In this document: one piece after another, positions 19,031-29,683 of the stretch | Layout of the letters: every line of letters starts with the position of its first letter | Numbering within the stretch: position 1 is the stretch's first letter | NCBI GenBank assembly: GCA_023487035.1 | Contig: JAMDEN010000062.1 | Location: 1 to 35,200 of the forward strand | Source of the DNA: Actinomycetota bacterium | Lineage (GTDB): Bacteria; Actinomycetota; Humimicrobiia; Humimicrobiales; Humimicrobiaceae | Reading direction: 5' to 3' | Length of the DNA: 35,200 nt | The notes under the pieces: generated by a model | The model's input: only the letters and a program-made list of their open reading frames with translations | Databases searched by the model: none | What the model was told of the DNA's origin: nothing | Made by a program: the position numbers and the translations under genes

Positions 19031-19993
19031 ATGGTAAAATTTTTAAAATTATATGAAAAAATTGGTATTTTTATTTTAATTGTAGCTGCCAGCATTTTTC
19101 TTGCCATAGTCAGTCCTAATTTCAGGAATTTAAGTACGATTCTTGGTATTATTATGCAAGGAAGTTATGGAGCAATAATAGCTTTTGGTATGACATTAGC
19201 GATTACAAGTGGTGGTTTTGACCTTTCAGTTGAAGCAGTAATGGGACTTACAAGTGTAATAATTGCAATGCTAATACCAACTATGGGATTTGCTGGCTCG
19301 ATAATTATTGCAATTGTAGCAAGTTGTTTTGCTGGTTTGATTAATGGATTATTAATTACTAAAATGGGTATCAGCCCGCTTATAACAACTTTAGCAATGC
19401 AGGTTATTTTAAGGGGAGCTTCTTTATTAATTACCGGTGGCAGACAAGTTGTAATTTCTCAAAAAGCTTTTATGTCAATAGGTGCTACAGAATTTCTTCA
19501 TATACCAACTCCTATAATATATATGATAGTGTTATTCATTATATTTTATATAATTTTAAATATGACTGCATTTGGAAGACATATTGCGGCCTCCGGATCA
19601 AATGAACAGGCAGCAAAAATGTCCGGGCTTAACGTTTCACTTATAAAAACAATTGTTTATATTCTTGTAGCTCTTTCTGCAAGCATAGTTGGCGTTATCA
19701 GAACATCTCAAGCTTTAATAGGGATTCCAACAATGGCTCCTGGTTTTACTCTTAATGTTTTAACAATAGCCATTCTTGGAGGAACAAGTCTTGCAGGAGG
19801 AAGGGGAAATTTAATCGGAACTTTATTTGCAGGGATATTTATCTCCATGATTTATTATGGGCTTAATTTGCTTCATGTTCAAATTTTTTATCAAATGCTG
19901 GCTGTAGGAATTACTCTTTTATTTGCTTTGTTTATTGATGGTTTAAGAAACAGATATCTGGAAACTGCAAGAATTAGAGGAATCAGGGTGTAG
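19031..19993 (+). CDS. Sugar ABC transporter permease (RbsC-like) 1
   Basis: MTLAITSGGFDLSVEAVMGLTSVI, GLINGLLITKMGISPLITTLAMQ, AILGGTSLAGGRGN. Confidence 0.94.
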   Translation: MVKFLKLYEKIGIFILIVAASIFLAIVSPNFRNLSTILGIIMQGSYGAIIAFGMTLAITSGGFDLSVEAVMGLTSVIIAMLIPTMGFAGSIIIAIVASCFAGLINGLLITKMGISPLITTLAMQVILRGASLLITGGRQVVISQKAFMSIGATEFLHIPTPIIYMIVLFIIFYIILNMTAFGRHIAASGSNEQAAKMSGLNVSLIKTIVYILVALSASIVGVIRTSQALIGIPTMAPGFTLNVLTIAILGGTSLAGGRGNLIGTLFAGIFISMIYYGLNLLHVQIFYQMLAVGITLLFALFIDGLRNRYLETARIRGIRV

Positions 19994-20140
19994 GATCACG
20001 GTGCAGGTGGTGTAGGATATAAATAATAATTAATAAAAAATAATTTTTATATATTGTAAAAAATATTGCAAAAAATAATTTTTATCTTGTAGATATATTT
20101 TATTTAATATATTTTGAAATAATTTTTAAGGGGTTTTGAT

Positions 20141-21121
20141 ATGGATGATTCTAAAGTAAAGTTTACTCCAAAGCAAAGAGCAGGAAATTTCTTAAGCAGT
20201 TTCGGGCTTATAGTTATTTTACTGATAATTTTTGGCTTTTTTTCATCATTAATTCCAAAATTGTATTTCACCTGGCCTAATTTTAGAGACATGATAAGGT
20301 TTTCTACCTATGTTGGAATAGGAGCAATTGGTATGACATTTTTAATTATGACTGGAAATTTTGATATTTCAGTTGGATCCATGCTTGCTCTTGCCGGTGT
20401 AATAGGTGCATCAATTGCAATAAAAATAGGTGGATTTATTGGTGTAATTATAACAATTATTATTGCTACCTTACTTGGTTTTATAAATGGTATTTTCGTT
20501 ACAAAATTAAAAATACCTGCTTTTATAACAACTCTCGGAATGATGTTTATATTCAGGGCTATTGCATATATATATACAAATAATGTTCCTCAATATATAC
20601 AAGACAGATTTTGGATATTTCTTGGCAATGGGAGTTTTTTAGGATTACCTTTACCTATTTATATAATGGCAATATGCTATCTTATTGCATATTTAATGTT
20701 AAAAAAAGCTCCAATAGGTAGATATATATTGGCTGTTGGAACTAATAGTAAGGCTGCAGCATTATCTGGAATTCATGTAGATAATGTAAAAATTTTAGTT
20801 TTCACCTTAGTAGGAGTATTTGTAGGAGTAGCAGCAGTTTTAAATAGTTCGATGCTTGGAGCAGCAAATCCAGGAATGATGGGTGATGGATATGAATTTC
20901 AAGTAATAACAGCAGTTGTTCTTGGTGGAACTGCTCTATCAGGTGGTAGTGGAAGCTTGGGTGGTACACTTCTTGCAGCTTTGATTATTATTTTTTTAAA
21001 AAGCGGGATGAGTAATGCTCAAGTAAATAGTTACTGGCAGCAAGTTGCTACTGGAGTTGTTTTAATTTTAGCGGTTTCTCTTAATAAATTAAAATTCTGG
21101 TTAATTGGACAAACTCAATAA
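20141..21121 (+). CDS. Sugar ABC transporter permease (RbsC-like) 2
   Basis: MTFLIMTGNFDISVGSMLALAGVIGA, GFINGIFVTKLKIPAFITTLGMMFIFRA, VVLGGTALSGGSGSLGGTLL. Confidence 0.94.
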   Translation: MDDSKVKFTPKQRAGNFLSSFGLIVILLIIFGFFSSLIPKLYFTWPNFRDMIRFSTYVGIGAIGMTFLIMTGNFDISVGSMLALAGVIGASIAIKIGGFIGVIITIIIATLLGFINGIFVTKLKIPAFITTLGMMFIFRAIAYIYTNNVPQYIQDRFWIFLGNGSFLGLPLPIYIMAICYLIAYLMLKKAPIGRYILAVGTNSKAAALSGIHVDNVKILVFTLVGVFVGVAAVLNSSMLGAANPGMMGDGYEFQVITAVVLGGTALSGGSGSLGGTLLAALIIIFLKSGMSNAQVNSYWQQVATGVVLILAVSLNKLKFWLIGQTQ

Positions 21122-21431
21122 TTTTTTAAATTTGTTATAATTAAATTATTAAAAATATAAATTAAAAGAAGCTAGAATTGATATAAAAATAGATATCAAA
21201 ATAGACTGTAAATATTTTTTTATATTCAATAAATTTGTAAAGAAATTTAATATTTTAATTAAAAAAATAATATTTTATTTGCTAAAAAATTATTTTTTAA
21301 TAATAAAAAAAATTAGGATTAATTATTATTAGTTTGAAATAATTAAAATTTTCATTATTAATAAAAAACAATAAACAATATAAATAATAAAATAATAAAA
21401 ACAAAAGTAAAAATGAAAGGGAGGTAAAAAA

Positions 21432-22463
21432 GTGAAAAGATATCTAAAAATATCTGTATTTGCCGTTCTGATCCTTGCTCTTGCGATTTCTTTCTCAGTT
21501 GCTGGTTGCAAAACAGGGGCAACAACTGCTAAAGGAACAACGGCAAAAACAATGAAAGCATCAGATGTTACTATTGGTTATTCAGTTTGGACTATGGAAT
21601 TCACATTTTTCCAGAATCTTGAAAAAGGTGTAAAAGATGCTTGTAAAGCGTTTGGTTTCAAATATACAATGATTGATCAAAAGTCTGATGCTACACAAAT
21701 GGTTCAGGATCTGAATACTCTTGTTAATCAAAAAGTTAGTGGTATTGTAGTTACTCCTGTAGATCCCGGTGCTATGGCACCAGCAGTTCAAAAAGCAAGA
21801 GATGCCGGTATCCCAGTAGTTTGTGCTGATATTGGTAAATCAGGCCCAGTTAATGCTCTTATTATTTCAAATAACTTCCAAGGTGGACAACTTGCAGCTG
21901 AATATCTTGCTAAATTATTCCCTGACAAAAAAACTGTATTCGGTCTTGCTAACCTTAAACCACAATGGACTTATGCAAGGCAAAGAGGTGAAGGTTTTAA
22001 AGCTAAATGTGACGAATTAGGATATACTGTTAAATCAGAAATAATAGTACAAAATCCTTCTGCTGAGGGTGGTTATGATACTATGCAGCAAATTATGTCA
22101 GCTGCTCCTGAAACCAAAGGTGTTTTTGTTACATCTGGACGTGAAGCTACTGGTGCTGCAAACTATGTTAAATCTCAGAATCTGGATGTGAAAGTTGTAG
22201 GATATAATGGTGATCCTGAGGAATTCAATGCAATTAAAGATGGAATAGAAGCAGCTACTATATTACAGCAGCCTTATGTTATAGGTTATAAGGCAGTAGA
22301 AACTTTAAAGGAAATATTAGTTGATGGAAAATCTTATGAAAACGTTGAAATTCCTGCAGAGGTTAAGCTTGTAACTCCTGAAAATCTTAATCAAATTGCT
22401 GATGAAATTTTAAAAACTACTGGTAATTCGGCATTTGGTACACCAACTACAACTACTAAATAA
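21432..22463 (+). CDS. Sugar ABC transporter substrate-binding lipoprotein (RbsB-like)
   Basis: GTG start with GGGAGGT RBS; lipobox ...SVAGC; periplasmic-binding motifs FFQNLEKGVKDACKAFG, GIVVTPVDPGAMAPAVQKARDAGIPVV. Confidence 0.95.
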   Translation: MKRYLKISVFAVLILALAISFSVAGCKTGATTAKGTTAKTMKASDVTIGYSVWTMEFTFFQNLEKGVKDACKAFGFKYTMIDQKSDATQMVQDLNTLVNQKVSGIVVTPVDPGAMAPAVQKARDAGIPVVCADIGKSGPVNALIISNNFQGGQLAAEYLAKLFPDKKTVFGLANLKPQWTYARQRGEGFKAKCDELGYTVKSEIIVQNPSAEGGYDTMQQIMSAAPETKGVFVTSGREATGAANYVKSQNLDVKVVGYNGDPEEFNAIKDGIEAATILQQPYVIGYKAVETLKEILVDGKSYENVEIPAEVKLVTPENLNQIADEILKTTGNSAFGTPTTTTK

Positions 22464-22502
22464 ATATTTGATTCTTAAAGAAATGTAGTTGTAAAAATAA
22501 AT

Positions 22503-22542
22503 AAAATAAAAGGGGCATATTTTTTTATGCCCCTTTTATTTT
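22503..22542. terminator. Bidirectional intrinsic terminator between convergent genes
   Basis: AAAATAAAAGGGGCATA-(6-nt loop)-TATGCCCCTTTTATTTT: long perfect stem with GGGGC core and flanking A/T tracts on both strands. Confidence 0.92.
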
Positions 22543-22584
22543 TACTAAATTAATTATTGCCAAAATTTTATTGTCAAAATTAAA

Positions 22585-23370
22585 CTAACTGCCGACTGGA
22601 TGCTGATAAAGTATCCTTCCACCATCCGCAACTATCTCACTTCCGCAAATATAACCTGATTCATCACTTGCAAGAAATAATGCAACATTTGCAATGTCTT
22701 CAGGTTTTCCTATTCGACCAACCGGTATTTGTGCTGCAAGCATTTTATTAGTTTTTTCATTATCAGGATATCTGTCTCTTAAAAGAGGAGTATCTATAAC
22801 AGCAGGAGTTATATAATTTGCTCTAATTCCTTTTGATAAAAGTTCATAAGATATCCCTTTTACCAGGCCTACAAGACCAGACTTTGAAGCTGCATAATGA
22901 ACACCACCGCCACTACCTGTCCATGTTGTTGATGAGCCCACTATAATAATATTTCCTTTTTTATTTTCAATCATTGGATTTATAAGGCTTCTTACAAAAT
23001 AAAATGCCCCATTCAAGTTAATGTCCATTGCTTTTTGCCAGACAGATATATCTATCTGATTTAATGGTGCTCTTACAGTCCAACCTGCATTATAAACAAG
23101 GATATCAACTTTTTTGAATTTTTTAATTATTTCCTCACAAACATTTTTTACGTCTTCATATTCTGTAACATCACAATGGATAAAGCAGCAACCAGTATTA
23201 TTATATTTTTTATTAATTTCTTCCTCAGTTTTTTTTGCTTCAGTATCATTAATATCAATAATAATTGTTTGAGCACCATGCTGAGTGAATTTGTCTGCTA
23301 TTGCTTTGCCAATACCATGCGCAGCACCAGTTATCACGGCAACTTTGTTTGATAAATCAAATTCCTTCAT
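22585..23370 (-). CDS. Short-chain dehydrogenase/reductase (SDR)
   Basis: VAVITGAAHGIGKAIADKF (TGxxxGIG), NAGWTVRAP, YAASKSGLVGLVK (YxxxK). Start moved to 23370 because AAAGGATTATTTATG places an RBS there. Confidence 0.95.
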   Translation of the reverse strand: MKEFDLSNKVAVITGAAHGIGKAIADKFTQHGAQTIIIDINDTEAKKTEEEINKKYNNTGCCFIHCDVTEYEDVKNVCEEIIKKFKKVDILVYNAGWTVRAPLNQIDISVWQKAMDINLNGAFYFVRSLINPMIENKKGNIIIVGSSTTWTGSGGGVHYAASKSGLVGLVKGISYELLSKGIRANYITPAVIDTPLLRDRYPDNEKTNKMLAAQIPVGRIGKPEDIANVALFLASDESGYICGSEIVADGGRILYQHPVGS

Positions 23371-23765
23371 AAATAATCCTTTCAATTAAAAGAAGTAATT
23401 ATTGCTATTATATTATGGCAAATATTTATTATTTTATAAAAAATATTTAAAAGCTTATAAAAAATTATATTAAAATAATCAAAATAAATCAAAATAATAA
23501 TTTAAAGTTCATATTAAATTTAATATTATGTTAATAATTATGTTAATAATTTTTTAAAAATTAACTATGGTGAAAATACTCACTATTATTTTTACTTAAT
23601 ATAAATTTTAATATAAATTTAAAAATGATTTTAATTTTTTTTAGTTTTATGGAATTAAAATTATTTTAATTATAAAATATATTAAATCCTGGTATTTGAT
23701 AAGAGGTATTATTTTTAATTATTAAGCAAATTTTTTATGAATATAACATATATATAGCAAAATAT

Positions 23766-24548
23766 ATGACGAAAAAGTTAATTTTACTTACAAATGATGA
23801 TGGCATAGAAGCCAGAGGTATTTATGCCTTATATAAGACATTTATTAATGATGATGAATTTGAAATAAAAGTTATTGCTCCTGAATTTGAAAGAAGTGCC
23901 GTTGGCCATGCAATTACTGTTTTTGACCCTATATGGGTTAAAAGAGAATATAAAGATGGCGAATTTTTTGGATTTGGTGTTAACGGAACTCCTGCTGATT
24001 GTGTAAAATTATATAATGAACTTCTTGGCACAAAACCTGATTTACTGATTTCTGGTATTAATAGAGGGGCAAATGTTGGTGAAAATATAATTTATTCTGG
24101 AACAGTATCAGCAGCTACAGAAGGTATTGCAAATGGTATTCCGTCAATAGCAGTATCAATTGATTGCTATACTGAGCCTGATTATAATTTTTCTGCAAAA
24201 TTTACAAAAAAAATTGTTAAAATGATATTTAAACATAATAATTTTCCAGAAAAAACTCTTTTAAATATAAACATCCCGGACTTATCTGAAAATGAAATAA
24301 AAGGTATTAAAATTACAAAACAAAGTGATGCAAAATTTAAAGATTATTTTTTAAAACGCTCAGATCCAAGGGGAAGAGATTATTACTGGATGGATGGTGA
24401 ATTTATTGAAATTTCAAAATGTGAAGAAGGAGATTATTGTGCTATTAAAAATGGATATATTTCAATAACTCCAATTCAATATGATATGACTGATTATAAA
24501 AGAATTGATTATTTCAGAAAGTGGGATATAAAAATAAATGAAAGATAG
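23766..24548 (+). CDS. surE: 5'/3'-nucleotidase SurE
   Basis: LLTNDDGIEARGIYALYKTF, VIAPEFERSAVGHAIT, NGTPADCVKLY, LLISGINRGANVGENIIYSGTVSAATEG. Confidence 0.97.
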   Translation: MTKKLILLTNDDGIEARGIYALYKTFINDDEFEIKVIAPEFERSAVGHAITVFDPIWVKREYKDGEFFGFGVNGTPADCVKLYNELLGTKPDLLISGINRGANVGENIIYSGTVSAATEGIANGIPSIAVSIDCYTEPDYNFSAKFTKKIVKMIFKHNNFPEKTLLNINIPDLSENEIKGIKITKQSDAKFKDYFLKRSDPRGRDYYWMDGEFIEISKCEEGDYCAIKNGYISITPIQYDMTDYKRIDYFRKWDIKINER

Positions 24549-25932
24549 CAATAAACAACTTAGCCGTGATCTGGTTAATGGAGATAAAGTAAAATCAGCA
24601 TTTTTAATAACTAAAAAAGATACTAAAAAAGATAAAAATGGTAAATATTTTTGTGATTTGGAATTACAAGATTGGACAGGAAAAATTTCAGGGAAGATAT
24701 GGAGCGATTCGATAAATCTTATTGATATTAATAGCTTTAAAAAGAAAGATGTGGTGTTTATTGAAGGTGAAGTAAATGATAGTGACAAATTTGGCAGGCA
24801 AATAAATATAAAGAAAATAACAAAAATAGATGATAAAAATATTGATTATTCTGATTTTATTTTTATAAGTAAAAAAATTGATGAAGAATCAAAAAAGATG
24901 TTGTCACTTGAATTAAAAAAATATATTGAAAATATTGAAAATTTATATATCAAAGCTTTGCTTGAAAGTATTTTTAATGATGAAGAATTTTTAAAAAAAT
25001 TTTGCAGCGCAACTGCCGCAATAAAGAATCACCATGCAGCAGAAGGCGGATTGCTTCTGCATACTGTATCTGTTACAAAAATTTGTGAATTCATATCTAA
25101 TTCTTACAGTAAAGACAGCAATATGATTAATCGCGATATATTGTTTTGCGGTTCTATATTACATGATATCGGCAAAACGGATAGTTATTCTGTAGGAACG
25201 ACTATTGATATAAATGAAGAAGAAGAAAATCTTATAAGCCATATAAGTCTTGGTTATGGCATGGTTTTAGTGAAAATGGAAAAAATAAAAAATTTTCCGG
25301 AGGATTTAGAAAGAGAAATACTGCATATTATTTTAAGTCATCATGGCTTAAAGGAATACGGCTCACCTATTGAACCTCAAACACTTGAAGCAATAATTGT
25401 ATATAATGCAGATAAGTTTGATGCTGATATTGATCATTTCATTAATTTAACAAATGAATGTCCTGAAAATGAATGCTGGCCTTTTTCTAATTATTTTAAA
25501 AGAAGAATTTCAATAAAGAAAAATCCCGTAAGACAAAAAAATCATAAAACTGAGGAATTGCAAAAAAATAAAATTAATACTTCAGCAAATAGCATTGGTA
25601 ATTTAAATATGGAAAAATTACAGAATTTAAAAAAATCAATGCTTGAAAGTAAAGAAGTTCTAAAAGATATAACATATAGAAATCATGAAAACGATGCTGA
25701 GAATATCATAAATAAAGATAGTGTTATAAATAAGAATAATATTATGAATAAGAATGGTATTGACAATATTGAAAATAGAAAAGATCTAGGAGGTGAAAAA
25801 AATGAAGAAGATAAAAAAGACGAAATTAATAAGATACACAAAAATAGGCCATTAGAAATTAATAAAAATGCTGAAGAAACAAAACAAAAAAAGATGGAAG
25901 ATACTGACTTCGAGCAACCTCAACTGATTTAA
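24538..25932 (+). CDS. HD-domain protein with OB fold, YhaM-like 3'-5' exoribonuclease, with low-complexity C-terminal tail
   Basis: N-terminal OB-like YFCDLELQDWTGKISGKIW, HD domain (HHAAEGGLLLHTVSVT, ILFCGSILHDIGKTDSYS, ILSHHGLKEYGSP, NADKFDADI). 11-bp overlap with surE. Confidence 0.85.
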   Translation: MKDSNKQLSRDLVNGDKVKSAFLITKKDTKKDKNGKYFCDLELQDWTGKISGKIWSDSINLIDINSFKKKDVVFIEGEVNDSDKFGRQINIKKITKIDDKNIDYSDFIFISKKIDEESKKMLSLELKKYIENIENLYIKALLESIFNDEEFLKKFCSATAAIKNHHAAEGGLLLHTVSVTKICEFISNSYSKDSNMINRDILFCGSILHDIGKTDSYSVGTTIDINEEEENLISHISLGYGMVLVKMEKIKNFPEDLEREILHIILSHHGLKEYGSPIEPQTLEAIIVYNADKFDADIDHFINLTNECPENECWPFSNYFKRRISIKKNPVRQKNHKTEELQKNKINTSANSIGNLNMEKLQNLKKSMLESKEVLKDITYRNHENDAENIINKDSVINKNNIMNKNGIDNIENRKDLGGEKNEEDKKDEINKIHKNRPLEINKNAEETKQKKMEDTDFEQPQLI

Positions 25933-26002
25933 TGATTTTAATTATATTATTAAATATAATTTAAATTTAATGAATTTTCAGCTAATTAATATATGTTTTT
26001 AT

Positions 26003-27463
26003 TTAGAATAAATTATATTTTTTATTATAAAATCTTAAATTTAATTCATTAGGTTTGATTAATTTAAAATTTGTTTTTAATTTTTTATAAGCGTCATTAA
26101 TTGTAGGGAATAAACCAGCACCCCATCCTGCTATGATAGCAGCACCTTTTGTTGCTAAATCCTGGTTAATATCTTGAGGGATTAATACATCTATATTATT
26201 TATATCTGCAATAATCGATGGCCAAACTTTATCTTTTGTACAACCTCCAACTATTTTTATTTTGTTTATGTCCATCCCTTTCTCATTATAAATATTTAGT
26301 ATTTTTCTTAATTGGAAACCTATACCTTCCATTATAGATTTTAAAAAATCTAAATAATTATGACCAATTTCTACATTTAAAAAACTAGCTTTTTTAGAAA
26401 TATCAAAATCTGGTCCAAAATTTCCAGTTAAATACGGATGAAATATAATATTGTTTTTAATGTCAGCTAATTTATCAGGATCGGAATCAATTAAATTGAA
26501 AAATTTTTTTTCATTTTTAAATAACATTATATTTAATGCAAACCATTTAATTGAAGCACCTGCTGCTGGAATTGAATATATTAATCCAAATTTATCTTTA
26601 ATTACACTTCTTCCAGGGGCAAAAAAACTTTTTGAATCAAAAATTGGATCTTCAGTCATTTTGAAAACTATCCAAGCTGTTCCAGTAGCAAGTAGCATTT
26701 CATTTGTATCTAATATCCCAGCACCAACAGAAGAGCAGTATTGATCATGGCCGCCATTAATTAAAATTACTTTATTTTTTAATCCTAATTTAGATGAAAT
26801 TGAATTGTTTAAATAACCAATAAATTCTCCAGAATCTTTTACTTCAGAAAAATTTTCTTCATTTAAATTTATTAAATCAAGTATTTCTTTATCCCAACAA
26901 TTCTTTGTAATATTATAAAATAAAGTGATAGAAGAGTTTGATGGGTCCTGATAATATTTACCTGTTAATCTCATTAATAAATAATCATTAACGAAAAAAA
27001 TTTTATAGATTTTTTTAAAAATTTCTGGTTTATTTTCCTTTAACCAAAATAATGGCATGAAAGACATATTTGTATCTAATCTCCAGCCTGTTTTATAATA
27101 AAATTCTATGTTTTTAGATAAAAGTTTTTTATTTGTTTCTAAAATCTCAGATCCTCTACGGTCTAACCATGTAATAGCGTTATAAAGTGGGTTAAAGTTT
27201 TTATCAACCGGCACTATAGTACCACCTTGAGTAGATAATGAAATTGCCTTCAGGTTTGTTTTAACTGATTTATTTACACATAATTTTGATAAAACTTTTA
27301 TTACTCCTTCATACCAATCATTTGGATCCTGTTCATGGTAATTATTTTTAGGAGAAAAACTATTATAAGACATTCTTGCTGTATTTATCAAATTTCCATC
27401 AGCTGAATAAACGGATCCCTTAATATTCGAGGTACCTACATCAATGCCCGCAAAATATTCCAC
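26003..27463 (-). CDS. FGGY-family carbohydrate kinase
   Basis: YFAGIDVGTSNIKGSVYSADG, STQGGTIVPVD, AITWLDRRG, INGGHDQYCSSVGAGI, VGGCTKDKVWPSIIADI. Confidence 0.93.
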   Translation of the reverse strand: MEYFAGIDVGTSNIKGSVYSADGNLINTARMSYNSFSPKNNYHEQDPNDWYEGVIKVLSKLCVNKSVKTNLKAISLSTQGGTIVPVDKNFNPLYNAITWLDRRGSEILETNKKLLSKNIEFYYKTGWRLDTNMSFMPLFWLKENKPEIFKKIYKIFFVNDYLLMRLTGKYYQDPSNSSITLFYNITKNCWDKEILDLINLNEENFSEVKDSGEFIGYLNNSISSKLGLKNKVILINGGHDQYCSSVGAGILDTNEMLLATGTAWIVFKMTEDPIFDSKSFFAPGRSVIKDKFGLIYSIPAAGASIKWFALNIMLFKNEKKFFNLIDSDPDKLADIKNNIIFHPYLTGNFGPDFDISKKASFLNVEIGHNYLDFLKSIMEGIGFQLRKILNIYNEKGMDINKIKIVGGCTKDKVWPSIIADINNIDVLIPQDINQDLATKGAAIIAGWGAGLFPTINDAYKKLKTNFKLIKPNELNLRFYNKKYNLF

Positions 27464-27648
27464 TTATTTCACCTTTAATACTTATAGTTAATTTATTAAT
27501 AAAACTATTTATACAAAATTAAAATTTCTTTAAAAATAATTGGCAATTTTTGTAAATATTATGTAATTAAAGAAAAATTGCACTAATTTACTTCAAAATT
27601 AAATAATTATGGAAAAAATAAATTTATATTATTAAATTCCTCATACAT

Positions 27649-28458
27649 TTAAATTAAATCATATTTTTTTATTGCATCTTCAGGTTTAAGATTTGAATTA
27701 ATAACATCATTAAGTGCAGCAATTATTTTACCAGGGTTATTAGCCATAAAGATATTTCTCCCGAATACAATACCTTTTGCTCCAGCATTGATAGTATTAT
27801 ATGCCTTTTTTAAAACATCCAGATCTGTATTTAATTTTTCTGCACCAATTGAAAAAACAGGCACCGGAGTATTATTAACTATTTCTGTAAAATTATCTGT
27901 ATAAAATATTTTAACCATATCTGCTCCAAGTTCTGCCATAATTCTTGATACTCTTTTTACCTTTTTATGAAGTAAATCAGGAGTTAATCCTATGTGTTCA
28001 ACAACATAACATTCGCCAATTAACGGTATACCTAATTTTTCTTTTTGTCTTACAACTTCTGAAAATAATTTAATATTTTTTGTTTCCATTTCTTGATCAT
28101 TATTTTCCAGGAATAAAGAACTTATTACTAATTCTGCACCTGATTCAACAGCTTCGTCCACCATAGTTGCTATTTCAGTGTATCCTTTTTGATAATTTAG
28201 GGGATAATAATATGCTGCAGACCAATTAATTCTAACAACTGGCATTGATTTATTTTTACCTGCAAAAAGATCCCAATTTCTTTTTAAAGAAAATCTTGAT
28301 AATAATAATGCATCTGTATCTAAACAATTTATAATGGCTTTTCTTGAATCTTCCAAACCCTGTTGATCACCATACATAATTACATGATCAATTGCTGATA
28401 AAACAATATTTTTCTTGCCATTAAATAATTTTTTTATTCTTAAATCAATTCCAGACAT
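27649..28458 (-). CDS. Class I aldolase, DeoC/FbaB/LacD superfamily
   Basis: AIDHVIMYG, DALLLSRFS, LGADMVKIFYTDNF, PVFSIGAEKLNTDLDVL, AGAKGIVFGRNIFMANNPGKII. Confidence 0.85.
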   Translation of the reverse strand: MSGIDLRIKKLFNGKKNIVLSAIDHVIMYGDQQGLEDSRKAIINCLDTDALLLSRFSLKRNWDLFAGKNKSMPVVRINWSAAYYYPLNYQKGYTEIATMVDEAVESGAELVISSLFLENNDQEMETKNIKLFSEVVRQKEKLGIPLIGECYVVEHIGLTPDLLHKKVKRVSRIMAELGADMVKIFYTDNFTEIVNNTPVPVFSIGAEKLNTDLDVLKKAYNTINAGAKGIVFGRNIFMANNPGKIIAALNDVINSNLKPEDAIKKYDLI

Positions 28459-28570
28459 ATTTTATCTCCCAATTTATCACGATAATAATTTTATTAATAA
28501 TAACATACAATAAATTGAATAAACTATTACATAAATAATGATAATAATTAATTTATTCAAAAATTTTAAA

Positions 28571-28590
28571 TATTATGAAATATTATGAAA
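28571..28590. repeat. Two tandem copies of TATTATGAAA (10 bp) in the divergent promoter region
   Basis: Direct reading; reverse complement is TTTCATAATA x2. Confidence 0.8.
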
Positions 28591-28733
28591 TAATTATATG
28601 GAAAATAATATATTAGTCAATAAAAATATCAATATATTTATATTTCATTTTAAAATTTAAAAATAATTAATTAATATAATTATATACGTATTTCTATATA
28701 TATTTTTCATTTTATATGTCTAATATTTTAAAA

Positions 28734-28753
28734 ATTGCTAATAATTGCTAATA
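28734..28753. repeat. Two tandem copies of ATTGCTAATA (10 bp) in the divergent promoter region
   Basis: Direct reading of ATTGCTAATAATTGCTAATA. Confidence 0.8.
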
Positions 28754-28798
28754 ATCATAAAATTTCAATAAATATAATGAAATAATACTAGCTAATAC

Positions 28799-28826
28799 TT
28801 GACAAATATTGCAAATTTTTTATAAT
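28799..28826 (+). promoter_or_regulatory. Consensus sigma70-type promoter for the DeoR regulator at 28879
   Basis: TTGACA (28799-28804), 16-nt spacer, TATAAT (28821-28826). Both hexamers match consensus exactly. Confidence 0.75.
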
Positions 28827-28878
28827 TATTTCAAATAATATCATATATTATAAAAAAATATAATAATTCATATTAATC

Positions 28879-29652
28879 ATGTTACAATTAAACAGAAAAG
28901 AAGAAATAATAAATATCCTAAAAAAGGAAAAAGCATGCAAAATTGAAGATCTCTGTAATAAGTTAGAAGTATCACTATCAACAATACATAGAGATTTAAA
29001 TGAACTTGAACGAGAAGGAAGCGTTAAGAAAGTTCATGGAGGGGTTTTAATAAATAATTCTGATGATTTGGAAATAAGAAATACTATAAGACTTAAAAAA
29101 AATGTAGATCTAAAAAATAGAATAGCATTAAAAGCATTAGAATTTGTAGAAAATGGGGATTATATCTTTTTAGATAATTCAACTACTTGTTATTATTTTG
29201 CCAAAATACTTTCTGAATCAAAGTTTGAGGATATATTAATTATCACTAATTCTTATTTAATTCCAGGGTTATTTTTTAAAAATAAAGAAATTGAAGTTAT
29301 TTCAACAGGAGGATTATTATTAAAAGAATATAGTTGTTTTGCAAGATCTTATGCAATTGATACTATAAGTAAATTTTCTGTTGATAAGTTTTTCTTTTCA
29401 GTAGCCGCTATATCAATTAAAGGGGAATTTGGTGATACTTTTGGTCCAGAATCTGAAGAAGTAAAAAGTGAAATGTTTAAAAGATCAGAAAAACGCATTT
29501 GTTTAGTGGACTCTACCAAATTTGGTCGTATTGGGCATATTAGTATCCCATTTCCCTTAAATGAAGTAAATAGCATTATAACAGATAAAAATTGTAGTGA
29601 AGAAATAAGGGAGGAGTTTGCTAAATTAGGGAAGAAACTAATAATTGCATGA
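28879..29652 (+). CDS. DeoR/GlpR family transcriptional regulator
   Basis: CKIEDLCNKLEVSLSTIHRDLNELEREGSVKKVHGGVL plus C-terminal sensor (FLDNSTTCYYFAKIL). Confidence 0.94.
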   Translation: MLQLNRKEEIINILKKEKACKIEDLCNKLEVSLSTIHRDLNELEREGSVKKVHGGVLINNSDDLEIRNTIRLKKNVDLKNRIALKALEFVENGDYIFLDNSTTCYYFAKILSESKFEDILIITNSYLIPGLFFKNKEIEVISTGGLLLKEYSCFARSYAIDTISKFSVDKFFFSVAAISIKGEFGDTFGPESEEVKSEMFKRSEKRICLVDSTKFGRIGHISIPFPLNEVNSIITDKNCSEEIREEFAKLGKKLIIA

Positions 29653-29683
29653 AAATTAAAATATAAGTTTTGAAAGGTAATTA

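Noticed and set aside
25940-25961. AATTATATT-atta-AATATAATT inverted repeat between convergent HD and kinase genes
   Set aside because: AT-only stem in an AT-rich background; could be a weak bidirectional terminator but expected by chance.
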